Shown piece by piece: positions 52,572 through 61,392 of a DNA stretch of 64,000 bases (position 1 is its first letter; each line of letters starts with the position of its first letter). The stretch is from assembly GCA_017441385.1 (NCBI GenBank), contig JAFRXY010000043.1, positions 62,001 through 126,000 on the forward strand, in the 5' to 3' direction. Under the pieces are notes generated by a model. That model did no database searches. It saw only the letters and a program-made list of their open reading frames with translations, and had not been told where the DNA came from. Origin of the DNA: Clostridia bacterium (lineage in GTDB: Bacteria > Bacillota > Clostridia > Oscillospirales > Acutalibacteraceae). The translations under genes were made by a program, and so were the position numbers.

Positions 52572-53363
52572 CTATGGATTGGATTGCGAGGACATCGGAG
52601 CGTATTTCCATATTCTCTTGATACTCTTGTTTAAGTCGGCGAAGGTATAGCTTTCATTGGAGCGCTTTTTGCTTGAGGGATCGTTGATCAGGTAATTCCC
52701 GTCTTTATCAACACCTTTTATCACGATAAACGGAGACAGGTCCTGACTTTTGGTCATGCATATCACCGTACAGTTGTCTTCCGTCACGGCTTCGCGGATA
52801 CGCCGGTTATTTCTGGGCACTTCAGCCACACTCATTCCCAAGGCTCTCGCGCCGTCTGAAAGCAATTTTTCCGGCTGATTCTCACAACCTCCTCCAATAG
52901 CGAACTCTGCTATATGCACGGGGGTCATGGATGTGTTGTGAAGCACATAGAGCGCCGCCATCGAAAGGCAGGTCGGCGCACTTCCGGTCAGACCGAATAC
53001 CCCGCCGTTGTACTTCATATATCCCCAGCGCACGTCCCACTGCATAAGCCGTGGAGGCGTTGTGCAGTTCTTATACTTGCTGAAGTCAAGCGCTTCGGGT
53101 TTAAAGTTCACTACCTTGGCGGGATACTGTGTGACAAATTCCTCGGTTTCGTCGTTAAGAACGAGCATTTCTCTGATCTCTTTCGGATAATCGTCCAGGG
53201 TGTATCCGTTTTTTGCGGCATATTCGGCGATTGTCTTCTCCGCGGAATTGTTTTTTCCCAGTCCGCTGTAATGCTTTAATGCGCCGTTAATCAACAGGAT
53301 CACCATGACAACCGCCATGGATTTCCAAAAAGAAGGGTAGTTGTTTTTTTGCTTTCTTTTCAT
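52572..53363 (-). CDS. C39-like papain-fold protein, membrane anchored, catalytic Cys changed
   Basis: 263 residues. A basic start and one helix (about 15-32), then an extracytoplasmic domain of the peptidase C39_2 type: LMQWDVRWGYMKYNGG, followed by GLTGSAPTCLSMAALYV where active members have SGCGPT, so the usual catalytic Cys is Ser (G-S-A-P-T-C; a Cys lies three positions on). A later PFIVIKGVDKDGNYLINDPS has the His-equivalent region (KG-x-x) of the family, with no clear catalytic His seen. It is thus perhaps a binding rather than a cleaving protein. The gene is upstream of the PBP gene by 78 bases, and transcribed divergently from yabP. Confidence 0.75.
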   Translation of the reverse strand: MKRKQKNNYPSFWKSMAVVMVILLINGALKHYSGLGKNNSAEKTIAEYAAKNGYTLDDYPKEIREMLVLNDETEEFVTQYPAKVVNFKPEALDFSKYKNCTTPPRLMQWDVRWGYMKYNGGVFGLTGSAPTCLSMAALYVLHNTSMTPVHIAEFAIGGGCENQPEKLLSDGARALGMSVAEVPRNNRRIREAVTEDNCTVICMTKSQDLSPFIVIKGVDKDGNYLINDPSSKKRSNESYTFADLNKSIKRIWKYAPMSSQSNP

Positions 53364-53565
53364 TCCGTATCTCCCTGTTAAAGAAATTGTATTTTGCTTT
53401 ATATTCTATCATATCTATTATAAAAATGCACTACTTTTTTGTGTTAAAAAAATAAGAATAAACGCTGTGTTCGTTTTTAGAGTGACGGTGTTATTAATTT
53501 CTCCTCAGAATCATATACATGATTTGCATAGCTTTTGCCCTGTAGCGTTACGAGGAGGAGAAGGA

Positions 53566-53847
53566 ATGAATGACGAAAAAAGAAATGTGCCCGTGCCGCA
53601 CAACGTCGTAATGAATGACAGAAAGAAACTGTCCCTTACGGGCATTGAAGAAGTAATCGGCTGCGATGAAGAACTGCTTTCGGTAAAAACCTCTATGGGA
53701 GAACTTACCGTTACCGGAAGCCGTCTGCACATAGGAAGTTTTAACAGGGCGACGGGAGAACTGTCTGTTGACGGCACCGTCAGGGAACTGATCTACGCAG
53801 ATTCCGCTCCTGAAACCAAAGGATTTTTTAAGAGGCTATTCAGATAA
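53566..53847 (+). CDS. yabP: Sporulation protein YabP
   Basis: 93 residues. YabP is needed for spore formation in Bacillus; family marks are VVMNDRKKLSLTGIEEVIGCDEELLSVKTSMGELTVTGSRLHIGSFN and ELSVDGTVREL. The frame is open upstream, but ATG 53566 has GGAGGAGAAGGA directly before it and the family begins there. yabQ follows after two bases. The cluster yabP-yabQ-divIC-S1 protein has the same order as in Bacillus and is sporulation/division specific. Its promoter was not identified; a late compartment-specific sigma factor is likely (inference). Confidence 0.93.
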   Translation: MNDEKRNVPVPHNVVMNDRKKLSLTGIEEVIGCDEELLSVKTSMGELTVTGSRLHIGSFNRATGELSVDGTVRELIYADSAPETKGFFKRLFR

Positions 53848-53849
53848 TT

Positions 53850-54257
53850 ATGGAATACACACACTATACCGACCTGCATTCCATGCTGCAGGCACTTGCC
53901 GCAGGCGTCCTGATGGGACTATACTATGATGTATTCAGACTGATGAGAAGGCTGACGCATTTTGACAGGATTTCGGTGGCGATTCAGGATATTTTTTTCT
54001 GGCTGACGTCAGCCGTATATCTTTTTTTCGTTTGCGTGAGACTCAACAACGGATATATCCGCATTTATTTTATTTTTTTCGCACTGACCGGCTGGGGAAT
54101 CTATTACGCAACCGTCGGAAGAATAGCGTTTGCCATATTGGATGTGATATTGAAACTGTTGGGCAGGGTTCTGAAAAGTGTCAGGAAAGTGTTTTTTTCA
54201 GCTGCTAAAAAAATATATATAATCGCAAAAGGCAAAAGTGAATTATATTTGTTATAG
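53850..54257 (+). CDS. yabQ: Sporulation membrane protein YabQ
   Basis: 135 residues with three or four membrane helices (about 9-28, 45-63, 70-90, 95-110) and a Lys/Arg-rich C-terminal tail. YabQ is needed for cortex formation in Bacillus; the openings of the helices (LAAGVLMGLYYDVFRLMRR, DIFFWLTSAVYLFF) are family typical. It starts two bases after yabP and precedes divIC. The tail is longer and more basic than in Bacillus. No catalytic motif is expected. Confidence 0.9.
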   Translation: MEYTHYTDLHSMLQALAAGVLMGLYYDVFRLMRRLTHFDRISVAIQDIFFWLTSAVYLFFVCVRLNNGYIRIYFIFFALTGWGIYYATVGRIAFAILDVILKLLGRVLKSVRKVFFSAAKKIYIIAKGKSELYLL

Positions 54258-54402
54258 TATACAAAATTCATTAAATATAAAAATCCCATCAATTTATTAA
54301 AAAAAACGCTTGCAATCAGCTTCAAACCTGCTATAATTAAAGTACAGCTTTACGTTGTCATATTATTGAAATTAATTGATATATTACGGAGTATTAAATA
54401 GA

Positions 54403-54810
54403 ATGAAAGAAACAAAAAGGGGGCACCGCGCACAGCCTTCAAAGAAGGGGGTGTTGCGGTCTGCTAAAAAAAAGATTATTGATTCGACAGATTTCATCAA
54501 AGATCAACAATACGGATTGATCGAATCATTCAGGGGGGCCAAGACAACCACTAAAGTGGTTATCAGCGTTATTGTAATTGCTTGTCTGCTGTTAGGAACT
54601 GTTTCCGCAACACATTCTCTCAATTCCATTGCGGAGAAAGAGAAGCGACTTGCCCGTCTGGACAGAGAGATTGCTCTTCAGAAGGCAGAGAACGAGCAGA
54701 TCGAGCAGGAATTGCAGGGAGATTACGACGAGCTTGTTGAATATGAAGCACACGAACGGCTGGAAATGCTTTATCCCGACGAATTATTATTTATCAACAA
54801 AGCCGGCTGA
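54403..54810 (+). CDS. divIC: Cell division protein DivIC/FtsB (septum formation initiator)
   Basis: 135 residues. A basic cytoplasmic N-terminus, one membrane helix at about 51-72 (VVISVIVIACLLLG) and an extracellular coiled coil (IAEKEKRLARLDREIALQKAENEQIEQELQGDYDELVEYEAHERLEMLYPDE), the signature arrangement of FtsB/DivIC septum formation initiators, which bridge FtsL and FtsQ/DivIB. The ATG has GGAG upstream. An AT-rich 145-base gap after yabQ precedes it, which may contain its own promoter. The S1 gene follows after 54 bases. Confidence 0.92.
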   Translation: MKETKRGHRAQPSKKGVLRSAKKKIIDSTDFIKDQQYGLIESFRGAKTTTKVVISVIVIACLLLGTVSATHSLNSIAEKEKRLARLDREIALQKAENEQIEQELQGDYDELVEYEAHERLEMLYPDELLFINKAG

Positions 54811-54864
54811 TTTGTCAGCCGCAGCATCATTTATTCAGTCATTTTTTCGGAGGATTTAACATCT

Positions 54865-55317
54865 ATGGCATTTGAAGTAGGACAAATTGTCGAAGGCAAG
54901 GTCACAGGCATCATGAATTACGGCGCTTTTGTCGATATTGGCGAAAATACGTCGGGCATGGTGCATATTTCCGAAGTGGCGCCTGTTTACGTCAAAGAGA
55001 TAAAGGATCATCTTACAATAGGACAGACAGTCAAGGTGAAGATTATCGGTATTGACGAAAAGGGCAAAATCAGCCTGTCCATCAAGCAGACCGAGCCGCG
55101 GCCGCAGAACGGCGGCAGGCGTAACGGAGGCGGACGTCCTCAGGGCAACAGAGGAGGTTCGGATAATTATGACTGGAACCGCAGACAGAATTCCTCTGAC
55201 AATTTCGACGATATGCTGTCTAAATTCATGGCGTCCAGCGACGAAAAGATTTCCGGCCTGAAAAAGGACAACCGCCGCAGCCGAAAGGGCGGAAACGGCG
55301 GAGCCGGCCAGTGGTAA
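54865..55317 (+). CDS. S1-domain RNA-binding protein (YabR-like)
   Basis: 150 residues. Residues 1-73 form one S1 OB fold: VGQIVEGKVTGIMNYGAFVDIGENTSGMVHISEV, IGQTVKVKIIGIDEKGKISLSIK. The rest is a flexible Gly/Arg/Asn-rich tail (QNGGRRNGGGRPQGNRGG), then an acidic segment and a basic end. The order after divIC matches yabR of Bacillus, although the tail here is more extended. It probably binds RNA or ribosomes; the tail composition would suit RNA contact or condensate formation (inference). GGAGG precedes the ATG. Confidence 0.9.
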   Translation: MAFEVGQIVEGKVTGIMNYGAFVDIGENTSGMVHISEVAPVYVKEIKDHLTIGQTVKVKIIGIDEKGKISLSIKQTEPRPQNGGRRNGGGRPQGNRGGSDNYDWNRRQNSSDNFDDMLSKFMASSDEKISGLKKDNRRSRKGGNGGAGQW

Positions 55318-55455
55318 TGATTCATCTGCCCGTTTTTGCTATTATCTGCTATTACATAATCAATAGATCATACAGGCGGTTGACGCAATTCACATCTGAT
55401 GTGCGGCAATCGCTTTTGGTATATTGGTATCATTTTTTTCGAGAGGGTTTTTCAT

Positions 55456-56631
55456 TTGCATTTTATCAACGCTTATATTTATACTGCCGAAGAGAGGGCG
55501 ATTCCTGAAGGATTCATCACCGTCAGGGACGGAAAATTCACTGCTGTCGGCGAAATGAAGGATTTTGTCTGCAACGGGGATGAACCTGTCACCGATCTCG
55601 GCGGCAAACGCATTTATCCCGGATTTATCGACGCGCACACTCATGTGGGCATGTGGGACGACGGGCTGGGCTTCGAAGGGGACGACGGCAATGAAGACGG
55701 GCTGACCTCCGCCGCGTCGCTCCGGGCCATCGACGCAATCAACAGCTTTGACCGCTGCTTTACCGAAGCGCATGAAGCCGGCGTTACCGCCGTCGTTACC
55801 GGCCCGGGCAGCGCCAATCCGATCGGAGGTACAATGGCGGCAGTGAAGACCACAGGCGGCAGGGTGGACAGGCTGGTGATCAAATCGCCGGTTTCCATGA
55901 AGATGGCGCTCGGTGAAAATCCCAAGACCACCCACCACAACCGCGACGAATCGCCCATGACACGCATGGCGACCGCCAAGATCATTCGCGACGCGCTGAT
56001 CAAAACCAGACGCTATGCCGAAGATATCGACAAGGCTGCCGAAAGCGACGACTATGACCTTCCCGATTTTGATGCGGAATGCGAAGCGCTGCTCCCGGTC
56101 ATCAAAGGAGAACTGCCGGTACACATTCACGCCCACAGGCGGGACGATATCTTCACCGGCATCCGCATTGCAGAGGAATTCGGTCTGAAATATGTGCTGG
56201 TGCACGCCACCGAAGGTTACATGGTGGCCAATGAACTGGCGGAATGCGGAGCGGATATTTTCAGCGGCCCCTTCTTGAGCGACCGTTCCAAGCCGGAATT
56301 GATGAATCTCACTCCCAAGTCGCCCGGAATAATTGCCTCCGCCGGCATCCGGACAGCCATTGTGACCGATCATCCGGTCATTCCCATACAGTATCTTCCG
56401 CTCTGCGCAGGACTTGCGGTGCGCGAGGGAATGGATTACGACGCTGCACTGAGGGCTATTACCGTCAATCCCGCCAGAATTCTCGGTCTTGATGACAGAA
56501 TCGGCTCCATCAGGCAGGGGAAGGACGCGGACTTTTCGGTGTTTGAAGGCGATCCGCTCACGCTTGCCGCCAAGCCGCTTGCCGTGTATATCGACGGAGA
56601 AGCCGTCTATAACACAGGAATTATCCAGTGA
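55456..56631 (+). CDS. Amidohydrolase (imidazolonepropionase-like)
   Basis: 391 residues of the metal-dependent hydrolase superfamily. Metal-binding motifs in order: IDAHTHVG (H-x-H), HIHAHR and HATEG (two further histidines) and VTDHPV (Asp). It begins with FINAYIYTAEERAIPEGFITVRDGKFTAVG and ends with GSIRQGKDADFSVFEGDPL, the paired beta-sandwich segments of the family. The substrate cannot be told. The TTG at 55456 with GAGAGGG eight bases upstream gives the standard start; an earlier ATG (55399) would add residues with no family match. The fumarase alpha gene follows after 14 bases, so the two are probably co-transcribed. Confidence 0.88.
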   Translation: MHFINAYIYTAEERAIPEGFITVRDGKFTAVGEMKDFVCNGDEPVTDLGGKRIYPGFIDAHTHVGMWDDGLGFEGDDGNEDGLTSAASLRAIDAINSFDRCFTEAHEAGVTAVVTGPGSANPIGGTMAAVKTTGGRVDRLVIKSPVSMKMALGENPKTTHHNRDESPMTRMATAKIIRDALIKTRRYAEDIDKAAESDDYDLPDFDAECEALLPVIKGELPVHIHAHRRDDIFTGIRIAEEFGLKYVLVHATEGYMVANELAECGADIFSGPFLSDRSKPELMNLTPKSPGIIASAGIRTAIVTDHPVIPIQYLPLCAGLAVREGMDYDAALRAITVNPARILGLDDRIGSIRQGKDADFSVFEGDPLTLAAKPLAVYIDGEAVYNTGIIQ

Positions 56632-56645
56632 CGGAGGCCTTGTTT

Positions 56646-57488
56646 ATGAGAACAATTCACACATCAGAGATAACCGAAACGGTGCGCGGGCTTTGCATCA
56701 GCGCCAACAAGGTGCTTCCCTGCGATCTCACCGACAGAATAGAGCAATGCGCCGCCTGCGAGAAATCCGCCATCGGCAGATCGATATTTGATGACATGAA
56801 GGCCAATATTGTGGCGGCGAAGGAGCTGGATATTCCTGTCTGTCAGGATACCGGAATGGCAGTGGTATTCGTCGAGGTCGGACAGGAGGTGCATCTCGAA
56901 GGGGGGCTGCTGGAGGACGCTATCAATGAGGGCGTTCACAGAGGGTACACCGAAGGGCTGCTGCGCTGCTCCGTCGTTGGCGACCCGCTTCGCAGGGTCA
57001 ACACCGGCGACAACACGCCCGCCGTCATTCACACCCGTCTTGTCGCGGGGGACAGAATCAGGATCACCGTCGCGCCCAAGGGCTTCGGCAGTGAGAATAT
57101 GAGCCGCCTCCGCATGTTCACCCCCGCTTTCGGCAGGGAGGATATCATCGCCTATATCGCCGAAACCGCCAGAATCGCAGGCGGGAATCCCTGCCCGCCG
57201 ATGGTGCTGGGCGTTGGAATCGGCAGCGATTTCGAGGGCTGCGCCCTTCTTGCCAAGAAGGCTCTCTGCCGCAGTCTGGACACACCCAATCCCGATGAAT
57301 ATTACAGGGCAATGGAAGCCGAGGCGCTGGAGGCTGTCAATGCCACCGGCGTAGGCCCGCAGGGATTCGGGGGCAGCGTGACGGCACTGGCGGTCAATAT
57401 CGAAGCAGCGCCTACTCACATTGCCGGACTTCCGGTGGCAGTCAACGTCGGCTGTCATGTCACCCGCCACGCCACCGCTGAAATATAG
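56646..57488 (+). CDS. Class I fumarate hydratase, alpha subunit (N-terminal domain)
   Basis: 280 residues. Class I fumarases use a [4Fe-4S] cluster and are often split into an alpha subunit and a beta subunit of about 185 residues; this is the alpha part. The expected cluster cysteines lie in [27 protein letters not shown] and [10 protein letters not shown]. Blocks [12 protein letters not shown] and [17 protein letters not shown] are also typical. No beta subunit follows: hpf comes next. Either the beta gene lies elsewhere or the enzyme is a related alpha-only hydratase (for instance of tartrate dehydratase type, which also needs beta). GGAGG precedes the ATG at nine bases. Confidence 0.88.
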   Translation: MRTIHTSEITETVRGLCISANKVLPCDLTDRIEQCAACEKSAIGRSIFDDMKANIVAAKELDIPVCQDTGMAVVFVEVGQEVHLEGGLLEDAINEGVHRGYTEGLLRCSVVGDPLRRVNTGDNTPAVIHTRLVAGDRIRITVAPKGFGSENMSRLRMFTPAFGREDIIAYIAETARIAGGNPCPPMVLGVGIGSDFEGCALLAKKALCRSLDTPNPDEYYRAMEAEALEAVNATGVGPQGFGGSVTALAVNIEAAPTHIAGLPVAVNVGCHVTRHATAEI

Positions 57489-57711
57489 ATTTTCCAAAGA
57501 AGTCACTCTCAACCGCCTCCCTGCTGCGTGCCGGAAGGCGGTTGTATTTTTGCCAAATACGTAAATGTTAAATTTTATTAAATTTTCGGATATATATAAC
57601 ATAATTTTGTTAATTATGTTATAATATAAGCGGAAATAGAAATGGCGTTCCACAGCGCCAATGTTTCCGCACTTTCAATTAATTCTCTTAATGAGAAGGG
57701 AGCATACATTT

Positions 57712-58257
57712 ATGAAATTGACAATTACAGGCAGAAAGATCAATCTCAGAGATTCATTCAAAGAGAGAGTTGACAAGAAGTTTACCAGATTTGATAAATT
57801 CTTTGACGAGAACGCGGACGCCGATGTGACCGTCACCATGGAACGCAACCGCTACACCATTGAAGTCACCGTCCGCAGCAAGGGATATATTTACCGCGCC
57901 GAGAAATCGGGTCTTGACCTCGACGAAGCGCTCGATCTGGTGGTGGACAGCCTTTCGGCGCAGATCCGCCGCAACAAGAAAAAGCTCGCCAAGCGATTCA
58001 AGAATTCCAACACGGTCGAGATGTTCGAGCCGTTCGGCGGAGATTATGAGGAGGAAGAAGTGGAAGACGAGCAGTTCCAGATCGTCCGCACCAAGAAATT
58101 CCCCGTGTTCGCCATGGACGTCGACGAGGCTGTCCTTCAGATGAATATGCTGGGGCATCAGTTCTTCATGTTCCGCAATGTCGAGAACGGCAGCATCAAC
58201 GTGGTCTACCGCCGCCGCGACGGCGACTACGGTCTGCTCATTCCCGAAGACAAGTAA
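57712..58257 (+). CDS. hpf: Ribosome hibernation promoting factor (long form)
   Basis: 181 residues. The N-terminal 1-100 domain is the ribosome-binding fold (KLTITGRKINLRDSFKERVDKKFTRFDKFF, YRAEKSGLDLDEALDLVVDSLSAQIRRNKKKL), and a linker leads to the C-terminal dimerisation domain (IVRTKKFPVFAMDVDEAVLQMNMLGHQFFMFRNVENGSINVVYRRRDGDYGLLIPE). Long HPF proteins pair 70S ribosomes into inactive 100S dimers in stationary phase. The frame is open upstream, but ATG 57712 has GAAGGGAG before it and matches the family. The preceding 220 bases contain an AT-rich stretch with TATAAT at 57620-57625 but no good -35. Confidence 0.95.
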   Translation: MKLTITGRKINLRDSFKERVDKKFTRFDKFFDENADADVTVTMERNRYTIEVTVRSKGYIYRAEKSGLDLDEALDLVVDSLSAQIRRNKKKLAKRFKNSNTVEMFEPFGGDYEEEEVEDEQFQIVRTKKFPVFAMDVDEAVLQMNMLGHQFFMFRNVENGSINVVYRRRDGDYGLLIPEDK

Positions 58258-58291
58258 CCCCCATCTGCTTGACAATTGAATCAATAATACG

Positions 58292-58342
58292 GCGGCTCGC
58301 TGTCACTCCCCCGAACGGGAGTTGTGCAGCGAGCCGCTTTTT
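58292..58342 (+). terminator. Terminator of hpf
   Basis: GCGGCTCGCTG (58292-58302) and CAGCGAGCCGC (58327-58337) form an 11-bp stem that encloses a second stem ACTCCC/GGGAGT; TTTTT follows. Confidence 0.9.
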
Positions 58343-58347
58343 CCATT

Positions 58348-59766
58348 CTATGCTATCGAAATCTCCAGTGTGTCCAGCAGGGTGTCATTATACATGACCG
58401 AGATAACCGAACCGTTCGGAACCTCGTCATTTTCTCCCAGTTCCTGACCGTCGGGGGAAGTAAAGCGATAGGTCAGCACACCTTCATGCTTGTACTGTTC
58501 GGGAGCGTTGGGGTCAATGTAAAGCTCCAGTTCCACCATGACCGAAACCGCCGTGATCCTTCCGTCGAGCTGCGCCGTCGTTTCCACATTCAGCAGCCTG
58601 CCGTTGAATCGGTCGACGGAAAGCTGCGAACCCTGCCGCACGGCTATTCTGACCTGCCGAACCGCATTTTCATATGAGGTGACCGAATTGATCATTTTCT
58701 GATAGAGTTCAGGGATTAATGCTGCGCGGTCGCTTTCGCTGAGGGAATTGTACTCCTCCCGGACTGCCTTTATCTGATTGGAGTCATACTGCGTCGGATG
58801 GTCGGGAAGTGCTTTTATCATGTCCTCCAGCACCTTTACTTCCGATGCTTCCTCCTCCTCGGAAGTCAGATCGTCGTCGGAAGAGGTATCAATGCGGGAA
58901 TGATCTTCATTCCTGCCTTCTGCGGGCTCTCCCGATACCCCGGAAGATCCCGCTTTGCGTCTCAGGCCGTAATAATTCGCGATTCCGTCCGCGTCGGCTC
59001 TCCCGAGGGCTTCCAAGTCGCTGTCGCTGTCGAGAAAGTCGGCATCAGCTTCGATAAAGGCATGTTCCACCAGAATGCCGGGAATTTCCAGACGGCTGAT
59101 CGGTTCTCCCACCACATAATAATAATCGCCTGTTTCAGTGGTGCCGTCGGCGAATTGGTAGACCCTGCCGCCACGGCTTTGTTTTGTCTTGACCCCTCTG
59201 CTGTTGAGTCCGAGGGATGTGACGCTGGAAATGATGCTCTCTGCGAGCTTTGTGCATTCCTCGTTGTATTTCGGCTCGTGCGTGGTAGCGGGAACGAAAA
59301 CCTCCACACCGTTGGCGGATTTATTGGCGGCAGAATTGATGTGCAGGCTGATGAAGATATCTGCCCCCACTTCCCCCGCGACGCTTACACGGCGGCTGAG
59401 GGAGGACTTGCCGTAAAGATTGTCAACGCCGGTGTGGGTCAGATAGACCCGTACTCCTCGGTACTGCATCAGGCGGTCGCGGCAGGCGAGGGCGATTTTC
59501 AGATTAATCGCCGATTCGCAGATTCCCACACGACTGTTGACCGCGCCGGTGTCGAAACCGCCGTGTCCCGGATCGAGTACGATCACAAGATCGTCCCTGC
59601 GGCCGGAATCGAAGTTCACCAGCGCGGCCGTCAGCCCCGTAATTACCAACGCACCGCACATCACAACCGCAACGAAGACTCTCGCAATCCTGCTTGGAAC
59701 GGAATATGTTATCGCGGGTTTTTCCTTTGGCTTATCTGTCGGAACTCTGTGAAATATATCTCTCAA
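58348..59766 (-). CDS. N-acetylmuramoyl-L-alanine amidase (Amidase_3) with C-terminal repeats
   Basis: 472 residues. A basic start, one helix (about 27-48) and then an Amidase_3 domain at about 58-270: zinc ligands H in DPGHGGFD, E in GICESAIN and H in SLHINS, and catalytic E in VEHAFI. After an acidic linker come two further non-catalytic modules rich in beta strands (around FNGRLLNVETTAQLDG and SPDGQELGENDEVPNGS), the second a G5/PASTA-like segment. It cleaves the bond between muramic acid and the stem peptide, in division, sporulation or cortex lysis. The start is TTG with GGAGG upstream. The converging hpf terminator ends right at the gene. Confidence 0.88.
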   Translation of the reverse strand: MRDIFHRVPTDKPKEKPAITYSVPSRIARVFVAVVMCGALVITGLTAALVNFDSGRRDDLVIVLDPGHGGFDTGAVNSRVGICESAINLKIALACRDRLMQYRGVRVYLTHTGVDNLYGKSSLSRRVSVAGEVGADIFISLHINSAANKSANGVEVFVPATTHEPKYNEECTKLAESIISSVTSLGLNSRGVKTKQSRGGRVYQFADGTTETGDYYYVVGEPISRLEIPGILVEHAFIEADADFLDSDSDLEALGRADADGIANYYGLRRKAGSSGVSGEPAEGRNEDHSRIDTSSDDDLTSEEEEASEVKVLEDMIKALPDHPTQYDSNQIKAVREEYNSLSESDRAALIPELYQKMINSVTSYENAVRQVRIAVRQGSQLSVDRFNGRLLNVETTAQLDGRITAVSVMVELELYIDPNAPEQYKHEGVLTYRFTSPDGQELGENDEVPNGSVISVMYNDTLLDTLEISIA

Positions 59767-59956
59767 AAGCGGACAACCTCCCTTATTTCCTCAAGAATGG
59801 CATTGTAATATATTATAATCGCTCTGTATGAATTTGAAAAGGTAAAAAATATGAATTATGTATTATATTTTTTACCGAATATAATACACAATTATGAATA
59901 ATGCTTATGCACAACATAGATAATTCATAAATTCATCAAATTACTGAGTATTTTTA

Positions 59957-59985
59957 TTGATTTTTTACAAGAAAGCTGGTAAAAT
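59957..59985 (+). promoter_or_regulatory. Promoter of the SH3-M23 gene
   Basis: TTGATT (59957-59962), 17-bp spacer, TAAAAT (59980-59985), about 76 bp before the ATG. Confidence 0.6.
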
Positions 59986-60061
59986 TATACATATCAGATT
60001 TAACAGAATATTCGTGAATATGTGCGATATTTTGTTTTTATTCAACAAGGAGACGATTATA

Positions 60062-61282
60062 ATGATATTCACCAAAAAAGCGGTGCGCAGAACTTCCGCA
60101 CTCATTGCCGCACTGCTTGTGGCCGCTACAGTGAGCATTACGGGAACGCCGGCAGAGGCCTTTGCGGCAGGTGAAACCAAGGGAACTGTGAGCGCCGACT
60201 ACCTCAATGTGCGCAGCAGTCCGGGACTGAACAAGACCATTATTCAAGTGATCGAAGAAGGCAGTACTGTAGTTATCGTCAAGACGGAAAACGGCTGGCA
60301 TAAGATAAAGCTGGGCAACAACAAATACGGGTGGGTGTCGGCTGATTACATAAAGACTAAATCCGACGACACAACCATCAAAACCACAACAACCACAACA
60401 AAGAAAAAAACAACCGCGACCACCAAGAAAGCCGCAAGCACCAGCTCAGAAAAGACAAACGGAACCGTTACAGTCACCGGAAGCTATACCAATTTCAGAA
60501 AGGGCGCGGGATTCGGTTACGCCGTGATCATGAAGCTTCCCAAAGGCACCACCGGAGGTATCCTGCAGAAGGATGGCTCGTGGTACAAGATTAAACTGAA
60601 AGATGCAAAGGTTGGCTGGGTCAACAAGCAGTACATAAAGGTGACCGGGTACAAGGACAACACAGCGAAATCCGATACAAAAAAAATCATTATAGACGTA
60701 TCCTCGGTCAATGTGCGCAGCATTCCTTCCACGTCGGGAAAGCTGGTGGCAACTGTCAGACACAATGAGGTGTATACATATTCCGAAATCAAGGACGGGT
60801 GGTATAAAATCGTTACGCCGTCAGGCGCATGCGGTTATGTCTGCGGCGATTACGTCGCAAAATTCAAGAGCTACGCCGTCAAAGGCGGCGGCAAGTACAT
60901 ATGGCCGACACAGACCGCCACCAGAATTTCTACATACTTCGGCACCCACAACGGCCGCACGCATTACGGGCTGGATATCGCGGCGCCCGGAGGCTCCCAG
61001 ATCATCGCAGTGGCCGACGGCAAGGTGCTGAAAAAATCCTATACCCCCAACGGCTTCGGAAATCTTATTGTCATCGAGCAAAATGACGGCGTTCGCGCCT
61101 ATTATGCCCACATGCAGAAGGAGAGCTTCCTCAACAAAGGCGATAAGGTCAAGGCGGGAGATACGATAGGAATCGTGGGAACAACCGGCAAATCCACCGG
61201 AAATCACCTGCATCTGGAATTCCGCAAGGAGGACGAGCGGATAGATCCGATTGATTATTTTTCCAATATGAAAAAGAAATAA
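60062..61282 (+). CDS. Secreted M23 peptidase with three SH3 domains
   Basis: 406 residues. A signal peptide (RRTSALIAALLVAATVSITGTPAEAFA, cleaved near 38) is followed by three bacterial SH3 domains (about 40-98, 135-192, 205-262) with the LNVRSSP / FRKGAG / VNVRSIP repeat opening and GWVSADYIK-type ends. Between the first two is a Lys/Thr-rich linker. The last part is a peptidase M23 domain with TRISTYFGTHNGRTHYGLDIAAPGG (H-x3-D), YYAHM and HLHLEF, so zinc binding is intact. It would cut peptidoglycan crossbridges. ATG 60062 has AAGGAG upstream; a longer frame from 59957 would overlap the promoter. Own promoter and terminator. Function in growth or sporulation not decided. Confidence 0.92.
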   Translation: MIFTKKAVRRTSALIAALLVAATVSITGTPAEAFAAGETKGTVSADYLNVRSSPGLNKTIIQVIEEGSTVVIVKTENGWHKIKLGNNKYGWVSADYIKTKSDDTTIKTTTTTTKKKTTATTKKAASTSSEKTNGTVTVTGSYTNFRKGAGFGYAVIMKLPKGTTGGILQKDGSWYKIKLKDAKVGWVNKQYIKVTGYKDNTAKSDTKKIIIDVSSVNVRSIPSTSGKLVATVRHNEVYTYSEIKDGWYKIVTPSGACGYVCGDYVAKFKSYAVKGGGKYIWPTQTATRISTYFGTHNGRTHYGLDIAAPGGSQIIAVADGKVLKKSYTPNGFGNLIVIEQNDGVRAYYAHMQKESFLNKGDKVKAGDTIGIVGTTGKSTGNHLHLEFRKEDERIDPIDYFSNMKKK

Positions 61283-61286
61283 CAAA

Positions 61287-61333
61287 AAAGAGGTTCGATT
61301 TTGCGTAGCAGGAAATTGAACCTCTTCTTTTTT
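61287..61333 (+). terminator. Terminator of the SH3-M23 gene
   Basis: AGAGGTTC (61289-61296) pairs with GAACCTCT (61318-61325), extended by an imperfect ATTT/AAAT pair inside, followed by TCTTTTTTTC. Confidence 0.9.
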
Positions 61334-61392
61334 TCTGCCTTTCAGCATAATTATACAATATTGAATGAAGCGAAAGGCAAGTGTACGGTTGT

